Shown here: positions 43,878 through 53,501 of the stretch, piece by piece | Layout: each line of letters opens with the position of its first letter | Position numbering within the stretch: the first letter of the stretch is position 1 | DNA from: an uncultured Gemmiger sp. | Lineage (GTDB): Bacteria; Bacillota; Clostridia; Oscillospirales; Ruminococcaceae | NCBI GenBank assembly: GCA_944386495.1 | Contig: CALXBE010000006.1 | Span: forward strand, 1 to 64,000 | DNA length: 64,000 bases | Reading direction: 5' to 3' | Notes under the pieces: model-generated | Seen by the model: the letters and a program-made list of their open reading frames with translations, nothing else | The model's database searches: none | What the model was told of the DNA's origin: nothing | Position numbers and translations under genes: made by a program

Positions 43878-44834
43878 ATGGCTACTGTAAGCATTATCGT
43901 TCCGGTCTACAATGTGGGAGAATATCTGCTTCCCTGTCTGGACAGCCTTGCCGCCCAGAGTTTCAGAGACTGGGAATGCATTCTGGTGGACGACGGCTCC
44001 ACCGACGGCAGCGGTGAAGTATGTGACCGCTATGCCGCCGTGGATTCCCGGTTCCGGGTGGTTCATCAGCCCAACAGCGGGGTAGCCGCTGCCCGGGCTG
44101 CCGGAGTTCGGGCTGCTGCCGGAGAGTATCTCTGGTTTGTGGACGGGGACGACCTGGCTCACCCCCGATTCCTGGAAGAGATGACAACCGCTGTCCACTC
44201 CGGAGACTTCCCTATCCTGGGCTGCCGGGTGATTCCTTTCTATGGAAACCCGCCTCAGCCGGGAGCTGCCGGAGACTGTCAGATCTGGGAGGGCGAGGAA
44301 GCCACCCATCACCTTCTCCATGACAAAGCCCTGGACTACGGGCTTTACAACCGGCTGTTCCGCCGGGATGTAATGATGCCGGAATTTCTGGACAACGGGT
44401 TCAAGTACAACGAGGACCTTCTTGCCAACTGGTACGCCCTGGAACGGGCCGGGAAAATGGCCTTTCTGGACTTTGGGGGCTACTTCTACCGCCAGGTGGA
44501 GGGAAGCGCCAGCCGGAAAAAGCTGACCGTTCCCTTTATCACCCAGCAATGGCAGGTGGCAGGGCTGATTGCCCGGGACCGCCGGGAAGACACCATCCGC
44601 AGCTTTTACTATGAAAAGCTGCTTTACCTGTACAGCATGATTCTCCGCCAGGACCACTGGCAGGAGTTTTCCTATTTAGGAAGCACCCTCCAAGGGTTTA
44701 TCCGGAAAGAATTTTCCGCTGCCCTTGGATACAAAACCCTCCCCCTTGGGATGAAGTTGGCGGCCTGTCTCAGTCTGCTGCCCCCGGCCTGGTACCGGGG
44801 AATCTGCCGGGCTCTTTTGAAGGACCGCCGTTAA
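43878..44834 (+). CDS. GT2 glycosyltransferase (EpsH/CpsJ-like)
   Basis: A 318-residue GT-A transferase with SIIVPVYNVGEYLLPCLDSL, VDDGSTDGSGEVCD and the DxD in WFVDGDDLAHP; FKYNEDLLANWYALE contributes the catalytic-type NED. Its plan matches the proteins at 47339 and 49370, suggesting local duplication. TAAGGAG precedes the ATG. Confidence 0.9.
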   Translation: MATVSIIVPVYNVGEYLLPCLDSLAAQSFRDWECILVDDGSTDGSGEVCDRYAAVDSRFRVVHQPNSGVAAARAAGVRAAAGEYLWFVDGDDLAHPRFLEEMTTAVHSGDFPILGCRVIPFYGNPPQPGAAGDCQIWEGEEATHHLLHDKALDYGLYNRLFRRDVMMPEFLDNGFKYNEDLLANWYALERAGKMAFLDFGGYFYRQVEGSASRKKLTVPFITQQWQVAGLIARDRREDTIRSFYYEKLLYLYSMILRQDHWQEFSYLGSTLQGFIRKEFSAALGYKTLPLGMKLAACLSLLPPAWYRGICRALLKDRR

Positions 44835-44850
44835 ACCGTCGAGGAAGATT

Positions 44851-46065
44851 ATGCGGATTCTTATTATCACCGATCAGGTGGACTACCACAATGCCATCAA
44901 TCCCCTGCTGGCCCGCCGGGTGGCAGGGGAGCTGGCTGGGATGGGGCACACCGTTCATCTGCTGGAACTCTGGGATGGAGAGCATCCTCTCCCCCCTGCC
45001 CCGGAAAAAGTTGAGCGGTTTGCCCTGGCCTTCTCTCAGGAAGCTGCCATGAATCGGGCTCTGGAACACGGTCGGGCAGGCGGCTCTGCCCTGAAACGGC
45101 TGATTCGGCTGGGGCTTTGTCCTCCCGCCTGGGAGGCCGCATTCCGGCAGCTGGTCCTCAAGGAGCCTCTCCGCCAGAAAGCCTGTCTGGCCTTTCTGGA
45201 ACATCACCCGGACTATGAGGCCGTAGTTGCAGTGGGAGCCCCCTTCTGGTCTGCCTTTGCCCTGGCCCAGGCCCGCATCCCCGGAAAGAAAGCGGTCTGG
45301 ATGATGGACCCCTACAGCGCCAACCGGGAGTATACCGCCCCGGGGGGAGCAGAGAAAGAGCTGTCCATGGGAAATGCCATGTCCCGCATTTTCATTACCC
45401 GGCTGATGGAAAAGGATTATCAGGAGGGGCCTTTGGCTCCCCTTCAGGAGAAAACCCAGGTTCTGGAATTTCCCTGCCTGGTCCCGGGTCAGCCCGTTCC
45501 TCCCAAGAAATCGGGGCAAGGGCTGGAGCTGGTGTTCTGCGGGAATCTCTATCCCAACATCCGCACTCCCTGGGCTTTGCTGGAACTGATGACCCGGCTG
45601 GAAAATCCGGACATTCACCTGACCATGATCGGGGGCGGCTGGGAACACTTTGACCCTGACCGGGTGGAGGAATACCGCCGGAAGCTGGGAGACCGGCTGG
45701 AAATTGCCCGGTATCTTCCCTATCCCCAGGCCCAGAAACGAATCGCCGCCGGGGATGTGCTGGTAAACATCGGGAACGATGTAGCCAACCAGCTTCCCAG
45801 CAAAATTTTCGATTACTTCGGCACCGGGAAACCCATCCTGCAGCTGGCTGCCCGGATGGATGACCCGGCCAATCCCTATTTTTCCCGATATCCCCTGGCT
45901 TTGATTCAGGGGCCCGGGGAGGACCCCCGCCGGGTGGAGGAATGGCTTTCCACCCTGGGGGACCATTGCTTGACCTATGAGCAGGTATCCCAGCTGTTCT
46001 GGGAGAACACACCTTCCGCCGTAGCCAACCGGCTTTTGGAAGGATTACAGGAGGAGCCAGTATGA
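44851..46065 (+). CDS. GT-B glycosyltransferase (GT4-like)
   Basis: A 404-residue protein with a GT-B look: MRILIITDQVDYHNAINPLL at the start and a C-terminal half with LELVFCGNLYPNIRTPWALLE, IGGGWEHFDPD and VNIGNDVANQLPSKIFDYFG, the last a GT4-like donor loop. The usual E-x7-E is not obvious, so the family is less sure than for its neighbours. It overlaps the next gene as ATGA. Confidence 0.75.
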   Translation: MRILIITDQVDYHNAINPLLARRVAGELAGMGHTVHLLELWDGEHPLPPAPEKVERFALAFSQEAAMNRALEHGRAGGSALKRLIRLGLCPPAWEAAFRQLVLKEPLRQKACLAFLEHHPDYEAVVAVGAPFWSAFALAQARIPGKKAVWMMDPYSANREYTAPGGAEKELSMGNAMSRIFITRLMEKDYQEGPLAPLQEKTQVLEFPCLVPGQPVPPKKSGQGLELVFCGNLYPNIRTPWALLELMTRLENPDIHLTMIGGGWEHFDPDRVEEYRRKLGDRLEIARYLPYPQAQKRIAAGDVLVNIGNDVANQLPSKIFDYFGTGKPILQLAARMDDPANPYFSRYPLALIQGPGEDPRRVEEWLSTLGDHCLTYEQVSQLFWENTPSAVANRLLEGLQEEPV

Positions 46066-47342
46066 GAGTGGTATGGCTGGTCAGTGTGACCATGCCCCAG
46101 GCTGCCCGGCTGTTCGGCCTGGAGGCCGGAATCGGGGGCGGCTGGCTGGAAAGCCAGCTGGAAGCCCTGCGGACCCGGTGCAGCGTAACCGTGATAGCAG
46201 TGAATCCCCAGGTAAAAACCATCTGCCAGGGGCTTTCCGAGGGTGTGGAGTATATCCTGCTCCCCCGTGGCAGCCTTGAGGAATTTGTGGCAGTACTGGG
46301 CCGGGTCCAGCCCGCCCTGGTCCACATCTGGGGAACAGAGTACCCTGCCGCCGCCACCCTGGGAGAGATTGCCGACCCGGACCATACTCTGGTAAGCATC
46401 CAGGGGGTCATGACCGCCTGTGCCCGGCACCTGAACGACGGCGTTCCCAAAAAAATCATCCGCTCCACCTTCTGGCAGCGGCTGCTGGACGGATTTGTTC
46501 CGGGGCATCTGCCGGACAAGATGCAGGAAGAGTTTGATGCTTCCGCCCAGCGGGAACAGGCATTCCTGAAAAATGTCCGTCATCTCACCGGGCGCACCGC
46601 CTGGGACAAGGAAGAGATGTCCCGGCTGGCTCCCCAGGCCGCCTACTATCACTGTGGGGAGGTGCTTCGGGCGCCCTTTTACCAGGCTCCCGTATGGCAG
46701 AGAAAAGATTTTGGACAAGCTCCGGTCCTGTTCCTTCCGGCGGGGAATTATCCCCTGAAAGGGCTGCACCGGCTTATCCCTGCCTTGGCAAAAATCAAGC
46801 AGGTTTATCCCGGAGTGAAACTTCGGATCGCCGGGTGGAAGCCGGTGGACAAGGGGTCTGCCCTCCGGTGGCTTACCGACGCCATCTTCCCCTATGAGAC
46901 CTGGTGCAGGAAAACAGCCCAGGAACTGGGGGTATGGGAGAACATAGAGTACACCGGTCCTCTCTCCTGCCAGGAGATGATTCAGGCTTATCTGGATGCG
47001 GACTGTGTCTGTGTTTGCAGCAGTGTGGAGAACAGCCCCAACAGCCTGGGAGAAGCCATGCTGCTGGGGGTTCCCTGCGTGGCCAGCCAGGTAGGCGGTA
47101 TTCCCAGCATGGTCAATCCCGGAGAGGATTGTCTCCTCTACCCTGCCCCTGACTCTGATGCCTTGGCAGACCGGATTCTTCAAATTCTTCGTGAACCTGC
47201 CCTGGCCGCCCGGCTGGGAAGTCTGGGCCGGGTCCAGGCCGCCAAGACCTACTCCCTGGACAACACCGGGGTCCTCTATGACATTTACGGTCAGATTCTG
47301 GATGCCCAGGCTCCCCTGGACTACAAGGGAGGCGCCCTATGA
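46062..47342 (+). CDS. GT4 glycosyltransferase
   Basis: A 426-residue GT-B transferase. The N-terminal half contains WLVSVTMPQAARLFGLEAGIG and the C-terminal half FLPAGNYPLKGLHRLIPALA and the donor site SVENSPNSLGEAMLLGVPC. ATGA overlaps link it to both neighbours, so the three genes are translated as a coupled set. Confidence 0.88.
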   Translation: MRVVWLVSVTMPQAARLFGLEAGIGGGWLESQLEALRTRCSVTVIAVNPQVKTICQGLSEGVEYILLPRGSLEEFVAVLGRVQPALVHIWGTEYPAAATLGEIADPDHTLVSIQGVMTACARHLNDGVPKKIIRSTFWQRLLDGFVPGHLPDKMQEEFDASAQREQAFLKNVRHLTGRTAWDKEEMSRLAPQAAYYHCGEVLRAPFYQAPVWQRKDFGQAPVLFLPAGNYPLKGLHRLIPALAKIKQVYPGVKLRIAGWKPVDKGSALRWLTDAIFPYETWCRKTAQELGVWENIEYTGPLSCQEMIQAYLDADCVCVCSSVENSPNSLGEAMLLGVPCVASQVGGIPSMVNPGEDCLLYPAPDSDALADRILQILREPALAARLGSLGRVQAAKTYSLDNTGVLYDIYGQILDAQAPLDYKGGAL

Positions 47343-48343
47343 AGGTTTCGGTCAGCGTAATTGTCCCGGTCTACCGGGCGGAAAATACCCTGGACCGGTG
47401 TGTGGAGAGTATCCTCTCCCAGCTGCCTGAGGACGGAGAATTGATTCTGGTGGAGGACGGCAGTCCCGACCAAAGCGGCCTTCTCTGTGACGGGTGGGCC
47501 GCCCGGGATGAGCGGGTGAAAGCCCTCCACCAGGAAAACGGTGGAGCCAGCGCCGCCCGGAACACCGGCCTGAATGCAGCCCAGGGAGAAGTGATCCAGT
47601 TTGTGGATTCCGATGATGAATTGCTTCCGGGGTTGTATGAGACCCTGCTTCCCTTGATGGCTGATTCCGACCTTTGCTTTTTCCCCTGCTGCACCGGGGA
47701 TTCGGATACCCCCAACGAGGTGATTCCTTCCCGGCAATATTCCTCCTTTCGAGAGATGGAGGAAAGGCAGCTGGAGGAATATCTTTTCTCCTCTGAGCTG
47801 TTTTATCATCCCATCAACAAGCTTTACTCTGCCCGGCTGATTCAGGGGGCGGGAGCCCGCTTTGACCCGGCCCTGCCGGTAAACGAGGACATCCAGTTCA
47901 ACTTCAAGGTGATGGCCTACTGCGGAGCCTTTGTGTTGAGTCCCCGGGTATTTTACCGAATCCACCCCGACGACCCCAACTCCCTTTCCCGGCAGTTCCG
48001 CACCGATCTGTGCGCCTGCGCCGGGAAGGTGGTCCCTTCCCTGGAATCTTTTCTGACCAGCATCGGGATGGACCCCGTCAAAACCCAAGACTGGGGAAAC
48101 CGGTTCCTGGCCCAAAGTGCCAGCAATCAATACGGGATTCTGGCCAGCCGTCCCGGTTCCTTTTCCCGTCGGCGGGCCGCTCTGAAAGAGCTGCTGGCTC
48201 ATCCGGTCCTTCGCCGGGGGATTCTGGACCGTCTGGCCCGGGACCCCAACCGTCTGCTGGCGTTTCCTTTGCGGGTCTGTGTATATTTTCGGCTGTCCGG
48301 TCTGCTGGCGGTTTTGTTCCAGCTTCGGACCCGGCAGTCTTAA
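47339..48343 (+). CDS. GT2 glycosyltransferase
   Basis: A 334-residue GT-A transferase: SVIVPVYRAENTLDRCVESI, VEDGSPDQSGLLCDGWAARD, and DxD in FVDSDDELLP; PVNEDIQFNFKVM supplies the NED-type acidic motif. It is related to 43878 and 49370. It begins inside the stop of the preceding gene. Confidence 0.88.
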   Translation: MKVSVSVIVPVYRAENTLDRCVESILSQLPEDGELILVEDGSPDQSGLLCDGWAARDERVKALHQENGGASAARNTGLNAAQGEVIQFVDSDDELLPGLYETLLPLMADSDLCFFPCCTGDSDTPNEVIPSRQYSSFREMEERQLEEYLFSSELFYHPINKLYSARLIQGAGARFDPALPVNEDIQFNFKVMAYCGAFVLSPRVFYRIHPDDPNSLSRQFRTDLCACAGKVVPSLESFLTSIGMDPVKTQDWGNRFLAQSASNQYGILASRPGSFSRRRAALKELLAHPVLRRGILDRLARDPNRLLAFPLRVCVYFRLSGLLAVLFQLRTRQS

Positions 48344-48355
48344 AGGAGTTATTTC

Positions 48356-49354
48356 ATGCCTGAAATCAGCATTATCACCACCTTTTACGATGCGGTGGAT
48401 TACCTTCCCCTGACGGTGAAGGCCATTCTGGACAGCACCTTCACCGACTTTGAGCTGCTTCTCATTGATGACGGCGGCCCTAATGACTGCGGTAAAATCT
48501 GCGACATCCTGGCTGAGACCGACCCCCGTATCCGGGTCTTTCACAAGAAAAACGGAGGGCCTGCCGGCGCCGCTAATGTGGGGTTGAAAAATGCCCGGGG
48601 CCGGTACATTGCCACCGTGGACAGCGATGATATTATTGAGCCCACCATGCTGGAGACCCTTTACCGGCAGATTCAGGAAAGCGGCTGCCCCATGGCCGCC
48701 TGCGCCGGGGACTGCATTGACGGCCAGGGAAATCCTCTGCCCGGGTACAATCCGGTGGTCTGTTCCCTGACCGGGAAAATAGATGCCCTGGAGCTGTTCC
48801 GGGATGCTTTTTCCACCGGCAGTTTTTACGGTCCTCTCAGCTGGAACAAGTTGATTGATATCCGGCTGTTCCGGGACCGGGGAATCCTGTATGATGAAAA
48901 AATGTTTTACGGGGACGATGCCAGCGTTCTCCACCGGGTATTTGAGGGTCAGACCATCTACTGCACCAACCAGTTCCTCTACCATTACCGGAGCCGTCAG
49001 GGCAGCATGACCGCCCTCACCTTCAATCCCCGGAAGCTGGACGACCTGACCATGTACTATGACTGGGTGCAGTTCTTTGCCGCCCGGCCCCAGTATGCAG
49101 AAATCTACCGTCTGGGTCTGAAACGGTTCTGGCAGGTCTATTATCTCTTCTACCATCAGGCAGTGCAGGCCGGAAAGATGGCTGACTGCCATCAGGCTTT
49201 TGCCCCTCATTTTGAACATCTGAAAGAACTGTCCCGGCCCCTGCTGGCCCAGTGCGGGCTCTCCATGGGGGAAAAACTCCGGCTCCGGCTGTTTCTTTTC
49301 AATCCCGCTCTGGCCTACAAGCTGGCCCGGCTGCGGGGAAACCTTTCCAAGTAA
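48356..49354 (+). CDS. GT2 glycosyltransferase
   Basis: A 332-residue GT-A transferase: SIITTFYDAVDYLPLTVKAI, IDDGGPNDCGKICD (DDG but with GP for ST), and ATVDSDDIIEP for the metal site; MFYGDDASVLHRVF takes the place of the NED motif. The altered DDGG suggests a different donor from its paralogues. AAAGGAG lies before the ATG. Confidence 0.86.
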   Translation: MPEISIITTFYDAVDYLPLTVKAILDSTFTDFELLLIDDGGPNDCGKICDILAETDPRIRVFHKKNGGPAGAANVGLKNARGRYIATVDSDDIIEPTMLETLYRQIQESGCPMAACAGDCIDGQGNPLPGYNPVVCSLTGKIDALELFRDAFSTGSFYGPLSWNKLIDIRLFRDRGILYDEKMFYGDDASVLHRVFEGQTIYCTNQFLYHYRSRQGSMTALTFNPRKLDDLTMYYDWVQFFAARPQYAEIYRLGLKRFWQVYYLFYHQAVQAGKMADCHQAFAPHFEHLKELSRPLLAQCGLSMGEKLRLRLFLFNPALAYKLARLRGNLSK

Positions 49355-49369
49355 GAAGGAGTACCAGGT

Positions 49370-50320
49370 ATGCCTGCTGTCAGTGTGATTCTTCCTGTTT
49401 ATAATGTAGCCCCCTGGCTGCCCCCCTGTCTGGAAAGCATTGCCGCCCAGACCTTCCGGGACTACCAGCTGATTCTGGTGGACGACGGTTCCACCGATGA
49501 AAGCGGTGCCCTCTGTGATGCGTGGGCTGCCCGGGACCCTCAGTGTCTGGTCATTCATCAGAAGAACAAGGGGCTTTCCGGGGCCAGAAATGCAGGGCTG
49601 GAAAAGGCTGTGGGAGAGTACATTGCCTTTGTGGACACCGATGACCTGATTCTTCCCCGTTATCTGGAACAGCTTTACAACGCCTGCCTCACCACCGGCG
49701 CAAAAATGTCCATCTGCGCTGTGGAGGATGTGTCGGAGGATGGTATTCCCCTTTCTCAGCCAGTGCTGACCAGCCCTATCCAGGCTGGGGTGTTTTCCGG
49801 CAAGGAATTGCTGGAGACCTTCTACACCCCCCAGTCCACCTACTACACCGTAGCCTGGAACAAGCTCTATCACCGAAGTCTTTGGGAAGATCTGCGGTAT
49901 CCCTTGGGAAAAATCCACGAGGATGATGCGGTAGCTCATCGGCTTTTCCTGGAATGTGACCGGGTGGCCTGTCTGGACCAGGTGCTCTATTATTACCGGC
50001 TGCGCCAGGGAAGCATCTGCCGCACCCAGCTCAAGCCCTCCGCCTTTGACAGTGTAGAAGCTCTTCTGGATCGGTACGGATATTTCATGTCCCGGCAGGT
50101 GGCCCCTTCTCTTCAGGCTCAGGCGGCGGTCGCCTGCTGGCGGCGGTATTTACAGCTTTGCAGCCAGGTGGCGGACCAGCCCTCCCCCGCCCTTTGGGCC
50201 AGGCTGGAGGACTGCCGCAAAGCCATGAAGGAAATTCCCACCAGCGGGCTTTCCCTCCGGGAAAAGGCCACCGCCTTGCGCTGGAGCCGGTTCCCGGTTT
50301 CCAAAAAGGAGTTATCTTAA
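49370..50320 (+). CDS. GT2 glycosyltransferase
   Basis: A 316-residue GT-A transferase: SVILPVYNVAPWLPPCLESI, VDDGSTDESGALCDAWAARD, FVDTDDLILPRY, and IHEDDAVAHRLF. It is close in plan to 43878. AGAAGGAG lies upstream; the next ATG follows after a single base. Confidence 0.9.
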   Translation: MPAVSVILPVYNVAPWLPPCLESIAAQTFRDYQLILVDDGSTDESGALCDAWAARDPQCLVIHQKNKGLSGARNAGLEKAVGEYIAFVDTDDLILPRYLEQLYNACLTTGAKMSICAVEDVSEDGIPLSQPVLTSPIQAGVFSGKELLETFYTPQSTYYTVAWNKLYHRSLWEDLRYPLGKIHEDDAVAHRLFLECDRVACLDQVLYYYRLRQGSICRTQLKPSAFDSVEALLDRYGYFMSRQVAPSLQAQAAVACWRRYLQLCSQVADQPSPALWARLEDCRKAMKEIPTSGLSLREKATALRWSRFPVSKKELS

Positions 50321-50321
50321 G

Positions 50322-51503
50322 ATGAAAGTATTTCTCATTCCTCCTCCCGAGCTGCCCATTCCCGCAGTGAAGGGCGGGGCCGTGGAGACCCTGGTCACCC
50401 ATCTGCTGGAGGAAAACCAAGTCCAGGGCAAGCTGGAACTGGTTTCCGCCAGCATTCCCGACCCTGAGGCCCAGGCTCAGGCCCGGAACTATACCCACAG
50501 CCGGGTACTCTATCTGCCCCGGCCGGAGGATACCCTTTCCATCAAAATCCGCCGGGTGATTCGGCGGCTGAAAGGCTGCCCTCCCTCCATTGACCCCTGG
50601 TATTTTGCGGTGGAGGAAGCGGTAAAGCAGGAGCAGCCTGACTTTATCATTGCGGAGGGGGGTAACCTGAACGAGCCTGCCCTTATCTGCCGCCGAATGG
50701 GCCGGGAGCATAGCCTGTTCCACCTTCACGGGGAGACCACGGGAAGCCCCCATCTTGCCCAATATTACGGGGGCGGACTGATTCTCAGCGATTATGTAAA
50801 GCGGGTATTTCTGGAGGGGTGTCCCATCCCCGCCGGGAAGGCCCGAATCCTTCCCAACTGTATTGACCTGAACCGGTTCAGCCCTGTTTCCCCTGCCCTT
50901 CGGGAGGAAAAGCGTGCAGAGTTGGGATATACGCCCGAAGATTTTGTGGTGATTTTCTGCGGGCGGATTGCCCCGGACAAGGGAATCCATCAGCTTCTGG
51001 AAGCCATGCTGGAAATCCCGGACCCTTCCATCAAACTGCTGATTGTGGGCAGTCCCTTCTTTGGGGCAGCAGCCACCGACCCCTTTATGCAGTCCCTGAA
51101 AGAAAAGGGGCTTGCCCTGGGAAACCGGATTCAGTTTACCGGGTATCTGCCCAACCAGCTGCTCCGGGAATACTACGGAGCGGCGGACCTGTCCTGTGTT
51201 CCCTCCCTCTGTCAGGAAGCCGCCGGGCTGGTAGCCATTGAGGCCATGGCCTGCGGTCTGCCGGTGGCAGCTACCCGCAGCGGCGGAATGCCGGAGTATC
51301 TGGCGGGAAGCGAGAGTGTCCTGGTGGACCAGGGAGAAGGACTTGTCTCCCGTCTGGCCCAGGCCATCACTCAGCTGAAAGCCGACCCGGAACGCCGTGC
51401 CCGGATGTCCGCCCTTGGGCTGGAAACCGCCCGCCGGTACGGACGGCCCGCTTTTTATGAGACCTTTGTCTCCCATCTGGAAGAATTCCAAAAGGAGTGC
51501 TGA
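50322..51503 (+). CDS. GT4 glycosyltransferase (CapM/CotSA-like)
   Basis: A 393-residue GT-B transferase. PPPELPIPAVKGGAVETLVT opens the acceptor domain, GKARILPNCIDLNRFSPV is the inter-domain segment, and FCGRIAPDKGIHQLLEAM with CQEAAGLVAIEAMACGLPV the donor site with E-x7-E spacing. The arrangement resembles capsule GT4 and spore-coat SA proteins. Confidence 0.9.
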   Translation: MKVFLIPPPELPIPAVKGGAVETLVTHLLEENQVQGKLELVSASIPDPEAQAQARNYTHSRVLYLPRPEDTLSIKIRRVIRRLKGCPPSIDPWYFAVEEAVKQEQPDFIIAEGGNLNEPALICRRMGREHSLFHLHGETTGSPHLAQYYGGGLILSDYVKRVFLEGCPIPAGKARILPNCIDLNRFSPVSPALREEKRAELGYTPEDFVVIFCGRIAPDKGIHQLLEAMLEIPDPSIKLLIVGSPFFGAAATDPFMQSLKEKGLALGNRIQFTGYLPNQLLREYYGAADLSCVPSLCQEAAGLVAIEAMACGLPVAATRSGGMPEYLAGSESVLVDQGEGLVSRLAQAITQLKADPERRARMSALGLETARRYGRPAFYETFVSHLEEFQKEC

Positions 51504-51506
51504 TTT

Positions 51507-52571
51507 ATGCCTGCTCTTTCCATTGTCACCCCTGTATACAATGCGGTGAAAACCCTGGAAAAAACCGCTGCCACCGTCCTGGCCCAGACCTTCGAAGACT
51601 GGGAGTGGGTCCTGGTGGACGACGGCTCCACCGATGAGACCGCAGCCCTCTGCCGACAGCTGGCGGAAAAAGATAACCGAATCCGGTTTTTCCAGATTCC
51701 TCCCAAGGGCGTTTCCACCGCCCGGAACGAGGGCGTGTCCCACGCTCAGGGCGAATACCTGATGTTTCTGGATGCGGACGATCTGCTGGAACCCGGCGCA
51801 GCCGCCCGGGCTTTGGAACTGCAGGCTCAGCATCCCGGACACTGGATCATCTGGCGGTACAGCGTAGGAAAAGCTGACCGGGTTTTCTGGGGGGATGAGA
51901 TGGATGCCGAGGGCGTCACCCTTCACACCGGGGCAGACCTGGCCTACCTTTACCGGAAGTGCGTTTTTTCCATGCCCTGGAACAAACTTTACCGCACTGC
52001 CCTGGCCAAGGAGATTTCCTTTGACCCCTCCTATTCCCTGGGGGAGGACCTGCTCTATTGTCTGGATTATCTGGAACTGCTCCACCGGCAGGGAGAGGAC
52101 AAAATCTGTCTGGCCCACGAAAGCCTGATTGAATATGTCTGCACTGTTTCGGGGGATACCCTCAGCTCCAAATACCTTCCCGATTACCTCCCGCTGTGGG
52201 AGCATCACTTTGAGCGGCTCAACAACTGCTGCCGGGAACTGGGCGCCCCCACAGAAGAAATGCTCAGCCTTTACCGTCAGGAACTGCTGGTCATGGCCCG
52301 GGGAATCCGGGATATTCTGGTGCGGGACCCTCTGGCTCCCAAAAAACGGATCAAGAAGGCCAAAGCCGCCCTTGCCTCTGACTGGCTCAAAAGTCTTTGC
52401 AAGACCATGAAGCAGGAAAAATGCTACTCCCCCTACTATCTGCCGGTGAAACTGCAGCTGCTTTGGATCCTCTGCCGTATGCAGTACTGGCAGTCGGTGA
52501 ACAGCCCCTGGTTCGGGAAGATGGACTGGGGCGGATATTACCTCCTGGGCAAGAGCTGGAACCGGGAATAG
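51507..52571 (+). CDS. GT2 glycosyltransferase
   Basis: A 354-residue GT-A transferase: SIVTPVYNAVKTLEKTAATV, VDDGSTDETAALCRQLAEKD, FLDADDLLEPGAA, and SLGEDLLYCLDYLEL. A basic helical C-terminus (PKKRIKKAKAALASDWL) may associate with the membrane. It ends the first GT run; a new promoter follows. Confidence 0.88.
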   Translation: MPALSIVTPVYNAVKTLEKTAATVLAQTFEDWEWVLVDDGSTDETAALCRQLAEKDNRIRFFQIPPKGVSTARNEGVSHAQGEYLMFLDADDLLEPGAAARALELQAQHPGHWIIWRYSVGKADRVFWGDEMDAEGVTLHTGADLAYLYRKCVFSMPWNKLYRTALAKEISFDPSYSLGEDLLYCLDYLELLHRQGEDKICLAHESLIEYVCTVSGDTLSSKYLPDYLPLWEHHFERLNNCCRELGAPTEEMLSLYRQELLVMARGIRDILVRDPLAPKKRIKKAKAALASDWLKSLCKTMKQEKCYSPYYLPVKLQLLWILCRMQYWQSVNSPWFGKMDWGGYYLLGKSWNRE

Positions 52572-52574
52572 CTA

Positions 52575-52603
52575 TTGGAAAACAGTGAAAAGTGTGGTAT
52601 ACT
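52575..52603 (+). promoter_or_regulatory. Promoter before the Wzm/Wzt genes
   Basis: -35 TTGGAA (52575-52580), 17-bp spacer, -10 TATACT (52598-52603) with extended TGG, 39 bp before the ATG. Confidence 0.7.
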
Positions 52604-52641
52604 GAACTGTTGAGAAATATTTCCGAAAAGGATTTTTAATT

Positions 52642-53487
52642 ATGGACGAAAAATGGACTACTGAAATCAAGCCCAAAACCGGATGGTTTGACATCGACCT
52701 GCAGGAACTGTGGCAGTACCGTGACCTGGTAGTTATGTTTGTAAAACGGAACTTTACCGTCCTTTACAAGCAGACCATCCTGGGGCCTGCCTGGATTCTG
52801 CTGAACCCCTTGATCACCACCGTCATCTTCAACATTGTGTTCGGCGGCATCGCAGGAATCAGCACCGACGGCGTTCCCGGCTTCCTTTTCTATATGGCCG
52901 GCAACACCATGTGGACCTTCTTTTCCAGCTGTATCAACAACACCGCCAACACCTTTGTGACCAATGCCGGGGTGTTCGGAAAGGTATACTTTCCCCGTCT
53001 TACCATGCCGGTGAGCCAGGTGTTGACCAGCCTTATCAACTTCCTCATTCAGTTTGCCATGTATGTCTGTTTCTGGCTGTATTACGCAGTCCAGGGAGAG
53101 GTACATCTCACCGCCTGGATGTGGTATCTGCCCATTGCAGTGGTTCAGACCATGCTGCTGGGCCTGGGGGTGGGCATCATTGTTTCCAGCCTGACCACCA
53201 AATACCGGGACCTGGCCATTGCGGTCGGGTTCGGGGTACAGCTCTGGATGTACGCCACCCCCGTGGTCTATCCCCTGTCCAGCCTTTGGAATCAGCCCAA
53301 GCTGTCCTTCCTTGTGAGCATCAATCCCATGACTGCTCCCGTGGAAGCATTCCGGCTGGCCACTCTGGGCACCGGCAGCGTTTCCCTGGGCGGAATCCTG
53401 TACAGCCTGATTGCCACCGCAGTTCTGCTGATCATTGGCGTGGTTCTGTTCAGCCGGATTGAAAAGACTTTTATGGACACGGTGTAA
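52642..53487 (+). CDS. wzm: Polysaccharide ABC exporter permease (Wzm/TagG type)
   Basis: A 281-residue ABC-2 permease with a cytoplasmic N-terminus (ELWQYRDLVVMFVKRNFTVLYKQT) and six membrane segments; the TagG/Wzm signature YKQTILGPAWILLNPL and the later YATPVVYPLSSL are typical. It pairs with the ATPase of the next gene to export an undecaprenyl-linked glycan made in the cytoplasm. Confidence 0.94.
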   Translation: MDEKWTTEIKPKTGWFDIDLQELWQYRDLVVMFVKRNFTVLYKQTILGPAWILLNPLITTVIFNIVFGGIAGISTDGVPGFLFYMAGNTMWTFFSSCINNTANTFVTNAGVFGKVYFPRLTMPVSQVLTSLINFLIQFAMYVCFWLYYAVQGEVHLTAWMWYLPIAVVQTMLLGLGVGIIVSSLTTKYRDLAIAVGFGVQLWMYATPVVYPLSSLWNQPKLSFLVSINPMTAPVEAFRLATLGTGSVSLGGILYSLIATAVLLIIGVVLFSRIEKTFMDTV

Positions 53488-53501
53488 GGAGGATGAATTC
53501 T

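Noticed and set aside
47321..49939. 872-codon frame on the minus strand opposite the GT2 genes
   Set aside because: It is antisense to three clear glycosyltransferases and has a composition rich in Gly, Gln and Pro with no domain.
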